DNA of 64,000 bases from positions 1 through 64,000 of the forward strand of contig NZ_CAMYIV010000003.1 in assembly GCF_947258575.1 (NCBI RefSeq), given 5' to 3'. Shown here piece by piece: positions 52,650 through 60,492 of the stretch. Below the pieces are notes generated by a model. That model saw nothing but the letters and a program-made list of their open reading frames with translations. It had not been told where the DNA came from and made no database searches. Source of the stretch: an uncultured Alcanivorax sp. Its GTDB lineage: Bacteria > Pseudomonadota > Gammaproteobacteria > Pseudomonadales > Alcanivoracaceae. The first letter of the stretch is position 1. Every line of letters begins with the position of its first letter. Made by a program: the position numbers and the translations under genes.

Positions 52650-53414
52650 TCAGGGAGCTACCAGCTCCTCTACACGCTCTGCGACCTGAGTGGCATAGCG
52701 ATAAAAGAGATACGGGACCTTGTTGGCATCGTTTTCGTTCATCCGCGGGATGGTATTGCGCACGAAAACCCAACGCTGCTCAACAAATGCCAGCACCTCG
52801 CTCGCCTGCACATCACTGGCATAGCGCCCCTTGAGACTCTCCAGCTGGTCATCGATGGATTTTGCCTCAATGGCAAAGTCCATTGGCGGCAGCCCGGTGC
52901 CAGTCGGCATACCTGCCGACGGGAAAGCGGCCAACGCCAGGTATTCACTGGCCAGGCGCTGCATGGATACCGACAATTCCGCGATATCAAGATAGGCGCC
53001 TTCTGGCTCGCCGGGATCAGCCTCTTCAACAAGCTCGGCAACTGCCAGGGTGGTCGTGTTCATCTCGCTCATGGCGCCGTAGTCCGCATAACCCAGAGAC
53101 GCCAGCGGGTTGTCGAGCGCACGTTTAGACAGGTCATCCCAGGCCGTGTCAAAAGCACTGGCCTGAGCTACCTCTTCGCCCACGGCCCGCCCTTTTAGCT
53201 CGGCCACCCGACCCTGCCCATCATCGAGCAGCTGTCTGAGTGCATCTCGATCCTCCGGGTTATCGCCACGAATCGACAGTAGATGGAATCCCATCCGGGC
53301 ACGCCAGGCATCCGCTTCCATCATTGCCAGTTCCGTTGCAGAAAATGCTGCCTGCGCGCCGGAAACAGCCGCCATCAGCGCCCCCGCCAACATCCACATT
53401 CCTTGTTTTTTCAC
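52650..53414 (-). CDS. Periplasmic protein of unknown function, paralogue B
   Basis: A 254-residue protein I do not recognise. The signal peptide is MLAGALMAAVSGAQAAFS. The mature part is helical and shares clear motifs with the gene just upstream: LSVSMQRLASEYLALAAFPS with a G-M-x-x-G near 165-190, and the C-terminal FVRNTIPRMNENDANKVPYL then FYRYATQVAERVEEL. This marks the two as tandem duplicates. The GTG at 53414 after AGGAATC is the preferred start. No metal or catalytic motif stands out. A terminator or attenuator precedes it. Confidence 0.6.
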   Translation of the reverse strand: MKKQGMWMLAGALMAAVSGAQAAFSATELAMMEADAWRARMGFHLLSIRGDNPEDRDALRQLLDDGQGRVAELKGRAVGEEVAQASAFDTAWDDLSKRALDNPLASLGYADYGAMSEMNTTTLAVAELVEEADPGEPEGAYLDIAELSVSMQRLASEYLALAAFPSAGMPTGTGLPPMDFAIEAKSIDDQLESLKGRYASDVQASEVLAFVEQRWVFVRNTIPRMNENDANKVPYLFYRYATQVAERVEELVAP

Positions 53415-53445
53415 CCCGATTCCTCTTTCTTTACCCCACGAAAAA

Positions 53446-53464
53446 CCCCCGCCGTTAGCGGGGG
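53446..53464 (-). terminator. Terminator between the two periplasmic paralogues
   Basis: On the minus strand a seven-base GC stem (53458-53464 with 53446-53452) with a five-base loop is followed by five T (53441-53445). It lies between paralogue A and paralogue B, so B may have its own promoter or receive reduced read-through. Confidence 0.75.
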
Positions 53465-53494
53465 CCTGAATGCATGCCAATATGGCAGTTATGA

Positions 53495-54289
53495 CTATTC
53501 AACAGGCCCGAAGGTGGGCTTGGCCATATCTGTAGAGGCCAGGCTGATGGCTTGCTCCATTGTGTCCACCATCTGTCTGGTATAGCGGTAAATCAGAAAC
53601 GGCACCGCATTTTCATAGAACTTGACCATGGACTGACGAATAAACTTCCACTTAACCGCCACCTGGTCCAGAGCCCGGGTCATGGCTTCATCCCCGGCAT
53701 ATTGTTGTTGGGCCGCTTTCAGCATCTTCTCAAATTCCGGTACGGCATTCTTGAAATCCAAGCGGCCCTCATCCGAACCTGCTGCCATGCCTCCCGCCGG
53801 ATCTGCAGCCACATTCAAGTACTCAGATGTCATCCGCTGAAGGAAGGCCGATAGCTCACGAATCTCATCATACTTGCCACTGGTGGCAGTTTCGAAAGCA
53901 TCCATTTTTTCCGCCATGATGGCGGGAAGTTCGTTCACGTCCTTGATGACATAAGCATTGGTGTAGCCTTGCTCTGCCATGGTGTTTCCCTTGGCGGCAT
54001 CTACGTAAAGCGTCAATTCCTTTTCCAGATCTGCTACAAACTGGCGCTCTTCGCTGCCCTCGGCATTGGCTCTCAGTTCGGAAAGGGCCTGCCCGGCCTG
54101 GGAAATAGTCCGCTTCAGGTCAGACGCATAAATATCACTGCCTGCCATCACTGTGAGCATATGGAAATTTGTGCGCACCTTCCACAGCGACAACTCAAAC
54201 TCTTCAAGATCCGCATTGGTAATGGCTGCCATCCCCTGCACTGGCAGCAAGGCGATAGCCAGAAGGCTCCCCAGCAGACGCTTGCCCAT
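53495..54289 (-). CDS. Periplasmic protein of unknown function, paralogue A
   Basis: A 264-residue secreted, helical protein with signal peptide LLAIALLPVQGMAA. Motifs shared with paralogue B are RELSAFLQRMTSEYLNVAAD followed by PAGGMAAGSDEG, and the end FIRQSMVKFYENAVPFLIYR then YTRQMVDTMEQAI. No family is recognised and there is no catalytic motif. GGGAG precedes the ATG at 54289. The 271 bases upstream (54290-54560) show no other gene. Confidence 0.6.
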   Translation of the reverse strand: MGKRLLGSLLAIALLPVQGMAAITNADLEEFELSLWKVRTNFHMLTVMAGSDIYASDLKRTISQAGQALSELRANAEGSEERQFVADLEKELTLYVDAAKGNTMAEQGYTNAYVIKDVNELPAIMAEKMDAFETATSGKYDEIRELSAFLQRMTSEYLNVAADPAGGMAAGSDEGRLDFKNAVPEFEKMLKAAQQQYAGDEAMTRALDQVAVKWKFIRQSMVKFYENAVPFLIYRYTRQMVDTMEQAISLASTDMAKPTFGPVE

Positions 54290-54560
54290 AACTACTCCCT
54301 TTTCCTGATCGCTAATTGTTGTTGTGAATTGCTTGTTTTTGATCTGATCACGCCGGCCCAGGGCAGGCACTCACTCAATATGAGTAAACACTATCACAAA
54401 ATTCATAAGAGAGAGGAACCCGGCACTGATATCAAAATGGTCTCTATCACTCCACCTTTTGCCCGCAAGGCTGTCCCGGCTGCGCCTTACCCCTAAATCG
54501 TGGCTGGTGCCATGGTCATTCCATGGTCTCAAGGCCTGACAAGCTCAGGCCAAACAGGCT

Positions 54561-54950
54561 TCATGGATCTTCCTGCCCCTCACGCCACTGCTGATAACGC
54601 TCGATATCCTTTCCGGCAAATTGCCAGGCCTTGGCCAGCACCCCGATATCATCCAGCAAACCGAGGCCAATGATAGGGTCCGGAATCGCATCCAGGGGCA
54701 TCAGGAAATACACCAGCGCTCCGGTGACAGTCAGCAGGGTTGCCCAGGGCACCTGCCGATAGCGCCCGGCGGTCCAGTCCAGCAGCATCCTGGCCAGCAA
54801 CTTGAGCTGCCCTGCCGCTTCGCCCAGCCGTTGCTGCAACTGATCAGAGCGGTTGAATACCGCCTTGGCCAACCATCGACTAGCCGTGGCCGAGCGCAAT
54901 ATCCGCTCGGCACGTCGAGACGCCTGTTTGCGAAACGGGTTAGCGGCCAT
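54561..54950 (-). CDS. YkvA-family (DUF1232) small membrane protein
   Basis: A 129-residue protein with the DUF1232 core: ALVYFLMPLDAIPDPIIGLG then LLDDIGVLAKAWQFAG, a conserved membrane-associated motif of unknown function. The N-terminal 60 residues are basic and helical. It overlaps the ParA-like gene by 11 bases and is translationally coupled to it. Confidence 0.85.
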   Translation of the reverse strand: MAANPFRKQASRRAERILRSATASRWLAKAVFNRSDQLQQRLGEAAGQLKLLARMLLDWTAGRYRQVPWATLLTVTGALVYFLMPLDAIPDPIIGLGLLDDIGVLAKAWQFAGKDIERYQQWREGQEDP

Positions 54951-55722
54951 TGAGCTCGTGGAACAATGCCCGATATTCCTCGGTCAGCTTGTGTTTGGGC
55001 TGCAAATTAACCAAGGGAGTCGCCTGTTCGTGGGATTCCCGCATCACCACACTGGCAGAAAGCTTGCTGCTCAGCATCGGCAACCCTTCATCTTCAAGCG
55101 ACGCGACCAGTTCCTGCGGCAAGCGAGCACGGGGCTGGAACTGGTTGACGACAATGCCCTCCACCTGCAACTCGTCGTTGTGATCTTCCCGTGCCTCCTG
55201 GATGTTCTCCAGCAAGGTATAGAGCGCCTTGCGTGAGAAGGCATCGCAATCAAAGGGGATCAATACACGGTCCGCAGCAATGAGCGCTGACAGAGTATAA
55301 AAATTATACGCTGGAGGGGTGTCGACAAAGATGGTATCGAAATCTTTGGACAGGCTTTTCAGCAGGCCACGAAGTTTGTAGATCTTGTGCTTGGATTCGA
55401 GCATGTGCTCGATTTCACCCAGCTCGCCATCCGAAGGCAATACAAACAGGTTCTGGAAAGGCGTGGCGTGCACATATTCGCGAGCGTCTTTTTCTTTCAA
55501 CCGAAACGACAGCGTCTGGGCAAAGAAGGTGCCGATATTCGGCTTGGGGCCTTCCCCATTGCTGTAGGCGGGCATCCCTAACAGGTACTGACTGGCATTG
55601 CACTGCGGGTCCAGATCCACCACCAGGGTGCGGTTTCCCTCGGCGGCACTGATGGCAGCCAGGTTTACCGTGATACTGGATTTCCCCACTCCCCCCTTCT
55701 GGTTAAACACCACACGACGCAT
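54940..55722 (-). CDS. Orphan ParA-family ATPase
   Basis: A 260-residue deviant-Walker ATPase: FNQKGGVGKSSITVNLAAIS at the N terminus, LVVDLDPQCNASQYLLG (A'), and IFVDTPPAYNFYTLSALIAA (Walker B). No ParB or parS-like gene is adjacent, so this is an orphan ParA that may position a cell component, such as a granule or protein cluster, rather than segregate a replicon. The ATG at 55722 follows AAGGAGAAC. YkvA is coupled downstream. A perfect DnaA-box-like nonamer lies 250 bases upstream. Confidence 0.85.
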   Translation of the reverse strand: MRRVVFNQKGGVGKSSITVNLAAISAAEGNRTLVVDLDPQCNASQYLLGMPAYSNGEGPKPNIGTFFAQTLSFRLKEKDAREYVHATPFQNLFVLPSDGELGEIEHMLESKHKIYKLRGLLKSLSKDFDTIFVDTPPAYNFYTLSALIAADRVLIPFDCDAFSRKALYTLLENIQEAREDHNDELQVEGIVVNQFQPRARLPQELVASLEDEGLPMLSSKLSASVVMRESHEQATPLVNLQPKHKLTEEYRALFHELNGR

Positions 55723-56194
55723 TTCCTTGTTCTCCTTAATACAGCAGGCTTGCGGACTGTCTGCAGGCCGGGGCTCCACGGGCATTCGCGCCTATTGGCA
55801 ATGGCGCCCGGCGCGATCCGGTTTGATGTAAGCAATTCGACCACTTGAAGCCTCCTCTTTCGAGGCGGGCTCAACCTTGGGCCTGCACGCAGTTTTTGTT
55901 TGTTGCCGAATCATACACAGGCCTTGGTGGCTCTCCCAGTGCCCACCGGTTCTCTTTTTCTGTCCACAGTTTCTGTGGATAACCGGGTGCATAACCCTTG
56001 AGTGACTGGCCCCAGCCTTGCCGGGCTGTGAGCCGGACAGGTGCAGATCAAAAAAACAGCACACAGAGCCCAACAACCCCAGCAACTGAGCCGTTCGGCT
56101 GACAGGGAAATGCGATAACGAAATCTGTTTAGTGGTATTGAGCTGGGCGTGTTATCCAGCTAATAGTAAACGCTCTGTTTATTGGGAGAGATTC
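55723..56194. other. Intergenic region between parA-like and P450 genes
   Basis: No gene is supported in these 472 bases. The stretch contains TTATCCACA on the minus strand (55974-55982), a perfect DnaA-box nonamer, with TGTCCACAG eleven bases to its left as a weaker match. The right part should hold the P450 promoter. Confidence 0.4.
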
Positions 56195-57538
56195 ATGTCA
56201 CAACCGTTTTGTCCGCTGCCCGCGCAAAGCCAGCTTCGCGCTGTACCTGGCGACAAGGGGCTGCCACTCATCGGCCACACCCTCTCCTTCATGCGCGATC
56301 CCATCGGCCTGATGCGCAAACGCTACGATCAATACGGTCCGGTCTCATGGACTAGCGTGTTTGGCCTGAAAATGGTGCAACTGCTGGGCCCGGATGCCAA
56401 CCAGTTCGTCATGCTCAATCGGGGTGACCTGTTTTCCAACCACCAGGGCTGGGATTACTTTATTGGTCGTTTTTTCCATCGCGGCATCATGTTGCTGGAT
56501 TTCGAGGAGCACCGCTGGCATCGCAAGATCATGCAGCAGGCGTTCAATCGGGATGTTCTCAAGGGCTATCTGGAGCGGATGGGCCCGCACATCACCTCGG
56601 GAATTGCACCCTGGAACGCCATCGCCGATTTTCATGTGCTGAGTGCGGTAAAACAGCTCACCCTGGATCTGGCCACCGATGTCTTCATGGGCTATGAGCT
56701 GGGCCCGGAGGCTGACGACATCAATCGGGCTTTCGTGGATACGGTTCGTGCCGGCACCGCCATCGTGCGCACCCCTGTTCCCGGCCTGCGCTGGTCAAAA
56801 GGCCTCAAGGGGCGCAAGCTTCTGGAAGCCTTCTTCCGCAAGGAAATTGCCGCCAAACGGCAAAGCCGCGATTCCGACCTGTTCAGTGTGCTTTGTCACG
56901 CCGAAACGGAAGACGGTGAACAATTCAGCGACGACGATGTGGTTAACCACATGATCTTCTTGATGATGGCGGCCCACGATACGTCCACCATCACGCTCTC
57001 CACCCTCTTTTATTATCTGGCCAAGAATCCGCAATGGCAGGAACGTCTGCGCAAGGAAAGCCAGGCCCTTGGCAAAACCTGCCTGGAGTATGAAGACCTC
57101 CCCCAGCTGGAAGGGATTGGTATGGCCATGAAAGAAGCACTGCGGCTCTGCGCTCCGGTGCCGTCCCTGCCGCGCAAGACCGTCAAGGACGTGGAATACG
57201 AGGGGTTTTTCATCCCCCGAGGCAGCTTTATCAACGTGGTGCCCTACTTCACACATTACATGGAAGAGTACTGGCCGGAGCCGGAAACGTTTGATCCGGA
57301 ACGGTTCAGTGAAGCCCGCCGGGAAGACAAGGTGCACCCTTATGCCTGGGTGCCGTTCGGGGGTGGTGCGCACAAATGTATCGGCCTGCACTTTGCGGAA
57401 ATGCAGGTGAAGGCGATTCTTCACCAGGTGCTGCTCAATTATCGCTGGAGCGTGCCGCAGGACTACGAGATGCCGGTAGATACCACCAGCCTGCCGGTGC
57501 CCGGCGATGGGCTACCGGTGAAACTGGAGAGACTCTGA
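56195..57538 (+). CDS. Cytochrome P450 monooxygenase (not CYP153 type)
   Basis: A 447-residue soluble P450. The proline-rich entry is GDKGLPLIGHTLSFMRDPIG; the I-helix oxygen motif is MMAAHDTSTITL near 265; ExxR is KEALR near 310; and the heme loop is FGGGAHKCIGLHFAEMQVKA with Cys395. This loop differs from the CYP153 alkane hydroxylases (FG-G-HRCMGNRLAE) and is closer to CYP51/CYP120-like enzymes. Likely substrates are fatty acids or sterol-like lipids, which is inference. The ATG at 56195 has GGGAGAG upstream. No ferredoxin or reductase gene is adjacent. Confidence 0.88.
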   Translation: MSQPFCPLPAQSQLRAVPGDKGLPLIGHTLSFMRDPIGLMRKRYDQYGPVSWTSVFGLKMVQLLGPDANQFVMLNRGDLFSNHQGWDYFIGRFFHRGIMLLDFEEHRWHRKIMQQAFNRDVLKGYLERMGPHITSGIAPWNAIADFHVLSAVKQLTLDLATDVFMGYELGPEADDINRAFVDTVRAGTAIVRTPVPGLRWSKGLKGRKLLEAFFRKEIAAKRQSRDSDLFSVLCHAETEDGEQFSDDDVVNHMIFLMMAAHDTSTITLSTLFYYLAKNPQWQERLRKESQALGKTCLEYEDLPQLEGIGMAMKEALRLCAPVPSLPRKTVKDVEYEGFFIPRGSFINVVPYFTHYMEEYWPEPETFDPERFSEARREDKVHPYAWVPFGGGAHKCIGLHFAEMQVKAILHQVLLNYRWSVPQDYEMPVDTTSLPVPGDGLPVKLERL

Positions 57539-57546
57539 GCTCCTGG

Positions 57547-57578
57547 CCGCAGGAGCGTCGCTGGCGACGGTCCTGCGG
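57547..57578. terminator. Hairpin between convergent P450 and gor genes
   Basis: CCGCAGGAGCGTCG (57547-57560) pairs with CGACGGTCCTGCGG (57565-57578) at 13 of 14 positions around a four-base loop. It lacks a T tail, so it is either a weak terminator or a REP-like hairpin; the ends of both convergent genes are within 30 bases. Confidence 0.5.
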
Positions 57579-57602
57579 CGGGGGGAAACAATATTGGAGT
57601 GC

Positions 57603-58967
57603 TCAGGCGGTAATTCTTTCCCCCTGACGCATGGTGACCAGCTCTTCAGCCGCCGTCGGGTGGATACCCACGGTGGCGTCAAAATCGGCTTTGGTAGCGC
57701 CCATCTTAATGGCCACGGCAAAGCCCTGGGTAATTTCCGCCGCGTCCTCCCCGGCCATATGCAGACCAAGCACCCTGTCGGTTTCGTCGTCCACGATCAG
57801 CTTGATAAAGCTGCGTTCCTGTTTGTCACCCAGGGTGTAACGCATGGGTCTGAAACCGCTTTTGTAAACCCGGATTGCCGAGGCCTGCTGCAACGCTTCT
57901 TCCTGACTGAGCCCTACGGTGCCGATGTTCGGGTGGCTGAAAACAGCGGTGGCGATATTGCGGTAATCCATTGTAGCCCGCGGCTTGCTCTCGCCGAACA
58001 GCTGCGCAGCCAGCCACATGCCTTCAGCCAGGGCCACGGGGGTCAGCTGGACACGGTCAATCACATCGCCCAGGGCGTAAAGGCACGGGATGGAGGTGGC
58101 AAAGCCGTCATCAACCTTGATCGCCCCCTCTTCTGTCAGCGTTGGCGTCGCCCCGTCTGCAAACAACCCATCCAGCTTTGGTACGCGGCCGGTGGCGTAG
58201 AAGACCTCGTCAAAGGTTTGCTGACTACCGTCCTGATAGGTGACCTGCTTGCCGCTGCCGAAAGCCTCCAGGCGGGTGACATCACTGTTGAACTTCAGAT
58301 CCACCCCCTGCCCGCGCATCTGCTCTGCCACAAACTGGCGAATATCGCCGTCAAATCCGCGCAGGAAGAGCTCGCCCCGATACACCTGGGTGACCTGACA
58401 GCCCAGGCCATGCAGGATGCCGGCGAATTCGGTGGCAATGTAGCCGCCCCCCACCACCGCTACTCGCTCGGGCAGCGTCTCCAGATAGAAAAGGTCATCG
58501 GAGATCCGTGCCAGCTCACAGCCAGGAAATTCAGGCACAAAGGGTTTGCCGCCGGTGGCGATCAGGATATTGGCCGTGCTCAGTTCCCGGCCATCGACAG
58601 CCACTCGTCCCTGGCCCAGAACCTTGCCATGTCCTTCGAAAACAGTGACCCCGGCTTGATCGAGGATGCGCTGGTAGATGCCATTCAAGCGGTGAATTTC
58701 CCGGCTCTTGTTATCGCGCAGGGTTGCCCAGTCGAATGACCAGCCCTGCACGGAAAAACCGAAATCCTCGGCCAGCGCAAATTCCTGGGGAAAATGGGAG
58801 CCGTAAGAGAACAGCTTCTTGGGAACACAGCCCACATTGACACAGGTACCACCAAAAAAACGTTCTTCGACGATGGCTACCCGCGCGCCATGGCTTGCCG
58901 CCATCCGCGCAGCTCGAACACCACCGGAACCGGCACCGATCACCACCAGATCAAATTCTGTTGTCAC
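57603..58967 (-). CDS. gor: Glutathione-disulfide reductase
   Basis: A 454-residue class I flavin disulfide reductase. FAD loop VVIGAGSGGVRAARMAASHG, redox-active Cys42 and Cys47 in FGGTCVNVGCVPKK, NAD(P) loop AVVGGGYIATEFAGILHGLG, and the C-terminal GIHPTAAEELVTMR with the catalytic His. It regenerates glutathione in the cytoplasm with NADPH. The GTG start has GGAGAC upstream. Trypanothione-type or mercuric reductase is excluded by motif spacing and lack of extra cysteines. Confidence 0.94.
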   Translation of the reverse strand: MTTEFDLVVIGAGSGGVRAARMAASHGARVAIVEERFFGGTCVNVGCVPKKLFSYGSHFPQEFALAEDFGFSVQGWSFDWATLRDNKSREIHRLNGIYQRILDQAGVTVFEGHGKVLGQGRVAVDGRELSTANILIATGGKPFVPEFPGCELARISDDLFYLETLPERVAVVGGGYIATEFAGILHGLGCQVTQVYRGELFLRGFDGDIRQFVAEQMRGQGVDLKFNSDVTRLEAFGSGKQVTYQDGSQQTFDEVFYATGRVPKLDGLFADGATPTLTEEGAIKVDDGFATSIPCLYALGDVIDRVQLTPVALAEGMWLAAQLFGESKPRATMDYRNIATAVFSHPNIGTVGLSQEEALQQASAIRVYKSGFRPMRYTLGDKQERSFIKLIVDDETDRVLGLHMAGEDAAEITQGFAVAIKMGATKADFDATVGIHPTAAEELVTMRQGERITA

Positions 58968-59317
58968 TGCTGTCTCCTGCTTGGTTTGCCCCTATTGTGC
59001 GCAGGGCGAAAGGATTAACAAGGCTGATGAGCTGATACATGCCATAGCCAACAGCAATGGATTTGCCCATATGCCACAATGAAGTGGAAATGTGAGCCAG
59101 AACTCTTGGGCGTCAAGGGCTGCGATAGTATGATGTTTGAGCGCTGGCCGGGTACGCTCAGCGGCTCATTCCGACAACTCGTCGGTCATGGGTAATACCT
59201 GTCAGGCCTGACGTTATCATGGGGGTAACGTTTGGCCAGAAAAGCCCCAAGGGTTTTTCCTTACAAAACAACAACGCGTGGCACACCACAGCGCATTCAA
59301 CGGGGAACGGGACACTA
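58968..59317. other. Intergenic region upstream of gor and the lytic transglycosylase
   Basis: I see no convincing gene, repeat or RNA in these 350 bases. They separate the divergently transcribed gor and transglycosylase genes and should contain both promoters. Confidence 0.3.
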
Positions 59318-59968
59318 ATGCGACTGAGCGGGCTGCTGGCTCTACTAATGAGCGGCATGATCAGTTTTTCAGGCACTGTCGGGGCTAGTGATATTTACAA
59401 GTATCGGGCCGCTGACGGCACCATTCTGTTTACCGACCAGCCTCAGGACCGGGTTGGCCGTAATCATACCCTGCTATCCATACGCAAAGGCTGGAACTAC
59501 CAGCCCCGAGCACTGAGCGATGCAGAGCGAGACCGCTACGACAACCTGATTACGCTGGCGGCAGGCCAGCACCGGGTGGACCCGGCACTGGTAAAGGCCG
59601 TAATCCATGCCGAATCCCTGTTCAACCCACAGGCCATATCCCGAGTTGGCGCCCAGGGATTGATGCAGCTGATGCCAGAAACCGCTGCTTACCTGGAAGT
59701 CAGCAATCCTTTTGATGCCAAAGAAAACATCCTCGGCGGCACCCGCTTCCTGGCGTACCTGAAAGGCAAATTCTCCACCCTGGACCATATCTTGGCGGCC
59801 TATAACGCTGGAGAAGGCAATGTGCGCCGTTACGGCGGCATCCCCCCCTTCAAGGAAACCCAGGCCTATGTGCGTAAGGTCAAACAATTACGCCAGCGCT
59901 ACAGCAGCCACTTTGTTGCCGGCCTGGGCGAGGAGAAAGTCGTCTACGCCTCCCCTATTCGCCACTAA
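59318..59968 (+). CDS. Lytic transglycosylase with DUF4124 domain (Slt/MltE type)
   Basis: A 216-residue secreted protein. After a signal peptide ([19 protein letters not shown]) come a DUF4124-like stretch ([18 protein letters not shown]) and the SLT domain: [20 protein letters not shown] with catalytic Glu99, [19 protein letters not shown], and [20 protein letters not shown]. It cleaves peptidoglycan glycan strands, forming anhydro-muramyl ends. The ATG at 59318 gives the signal peptide; upstream extension does not. Confidence 0.93.
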   Translation: MRLSGLLALLMSGMISFSGTVGASDIYKYRAADGTILFTDQPQDRVGRNHTLLSIRKGWNYQPRALSDAERDRYDNLITLAAGQHRVDPALVKAVIHAESLFNPQAISRVGAQGLMQLMPETAAYLEVSNPFDAKENILGGTRFLAYLKGKFSTLDHILAAYNAGEGNVRRYGGIPPFKETQAYVRKVKQLRQRYSSHFVAGLGEEKVVYASPIRH

Positions 59969-59979
59969 GCTGCCCTCCC

Positions 59980-60282
59980 CTATGCCGGCAGATCCACTCC
60001 CAACCAGGGCCCATCATAACTCAGTGGATATTGCTCAAGTTGGTAGCTGGCACTAAGACAGCGACCACTTCTCAGGGAAAACGTCAGGCCATGCCCGGGG
60101 CAGCGCAGCTCGCCATGGTTGATGGTGCAACGATCCAGTGGAAAATCCGCATGGGGGCAGCGCCGTTGCATTAACCGGGTTTCCCCCTCCTCATGGATCA
60201 GCAACAACTCCAACCGGCCTACTTTCACAGGCAGTCGCAAACCGTCGTACAAATCCAGAGTCCTGAGCAGGCGATGAAACAT
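59980..60282 (-). CDS. Small Rieske [2Fe-2S] protein
   Basis: A 100-residue Rieske domain with both ligand pairs: CPH at 42-44 and CPGH at 61-64, separated by DFPLDRCTINHGELR. No signal or other domain is present, so it should be a cytoplasmic ferredoxin-like component. Its partner is unknown: possible links are the P450 3 kb away, but they are separated by other genes. It converges with the transglycosylase gene 11 bases away. Confidence 0.85.
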   Translation of the reverse strand: MFHRLLRTLDLYDGLRLPVKVGRLELLLIHEEGETRLMQRRCPHADFPLDRCTINHGELRCPGHGLTFSLRSGRCLSASYQLEQYPLSYDGPWLGVDLPA

Positions 60283-60423
60283 GGCTTACCTTCGTCCTGG
60301 CGGTTGAGAGCTTGCGGTCCATGGCAGCCCACACTTCTCTTGCTCATCCGTTGAGACCCGACTCTTCATAATAAAAGAGGAAAGGGAACAACTGAGACGC
60401 GTCTCTGCCAAACCGCCCATAAC

Positions 60424-60453
60424 GTAAAAAGCCCGCAATCGCGGGCTTTTTAC
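60424..60453. terminator. Bidirectional terminator downstream of ppsA
   Basis: GTAAAAAGCCCGC (60424-60436) pairs perfectly with GCGGGCTTTTTAC (60441-60453) around a four-base loop, with A and T runs on both sides. It ends ppsA transcription. The gap 60283-60492 shows no other feature. Confidence 0.85.
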
Positions 60454-60492
60454 TGTGCTGTGAAGCACCTTTCAGGTCAAGCAGGCAAACGA

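Noticed and set aside
55960-55990. Replication origin or plasmid origin near the ParA-like gene
   Set aside because: Only one perfect DnaA nonamer and one weak one are present, with no repA, parB, iterons or AT-rich unwinding region.
55792-56085. 97-codon minus-strand frame upstream of the ParA-like gene
   Set aside because: No ribosome site, low-complexity and Cys/His-rich composition, and it covers the probable promoter region.
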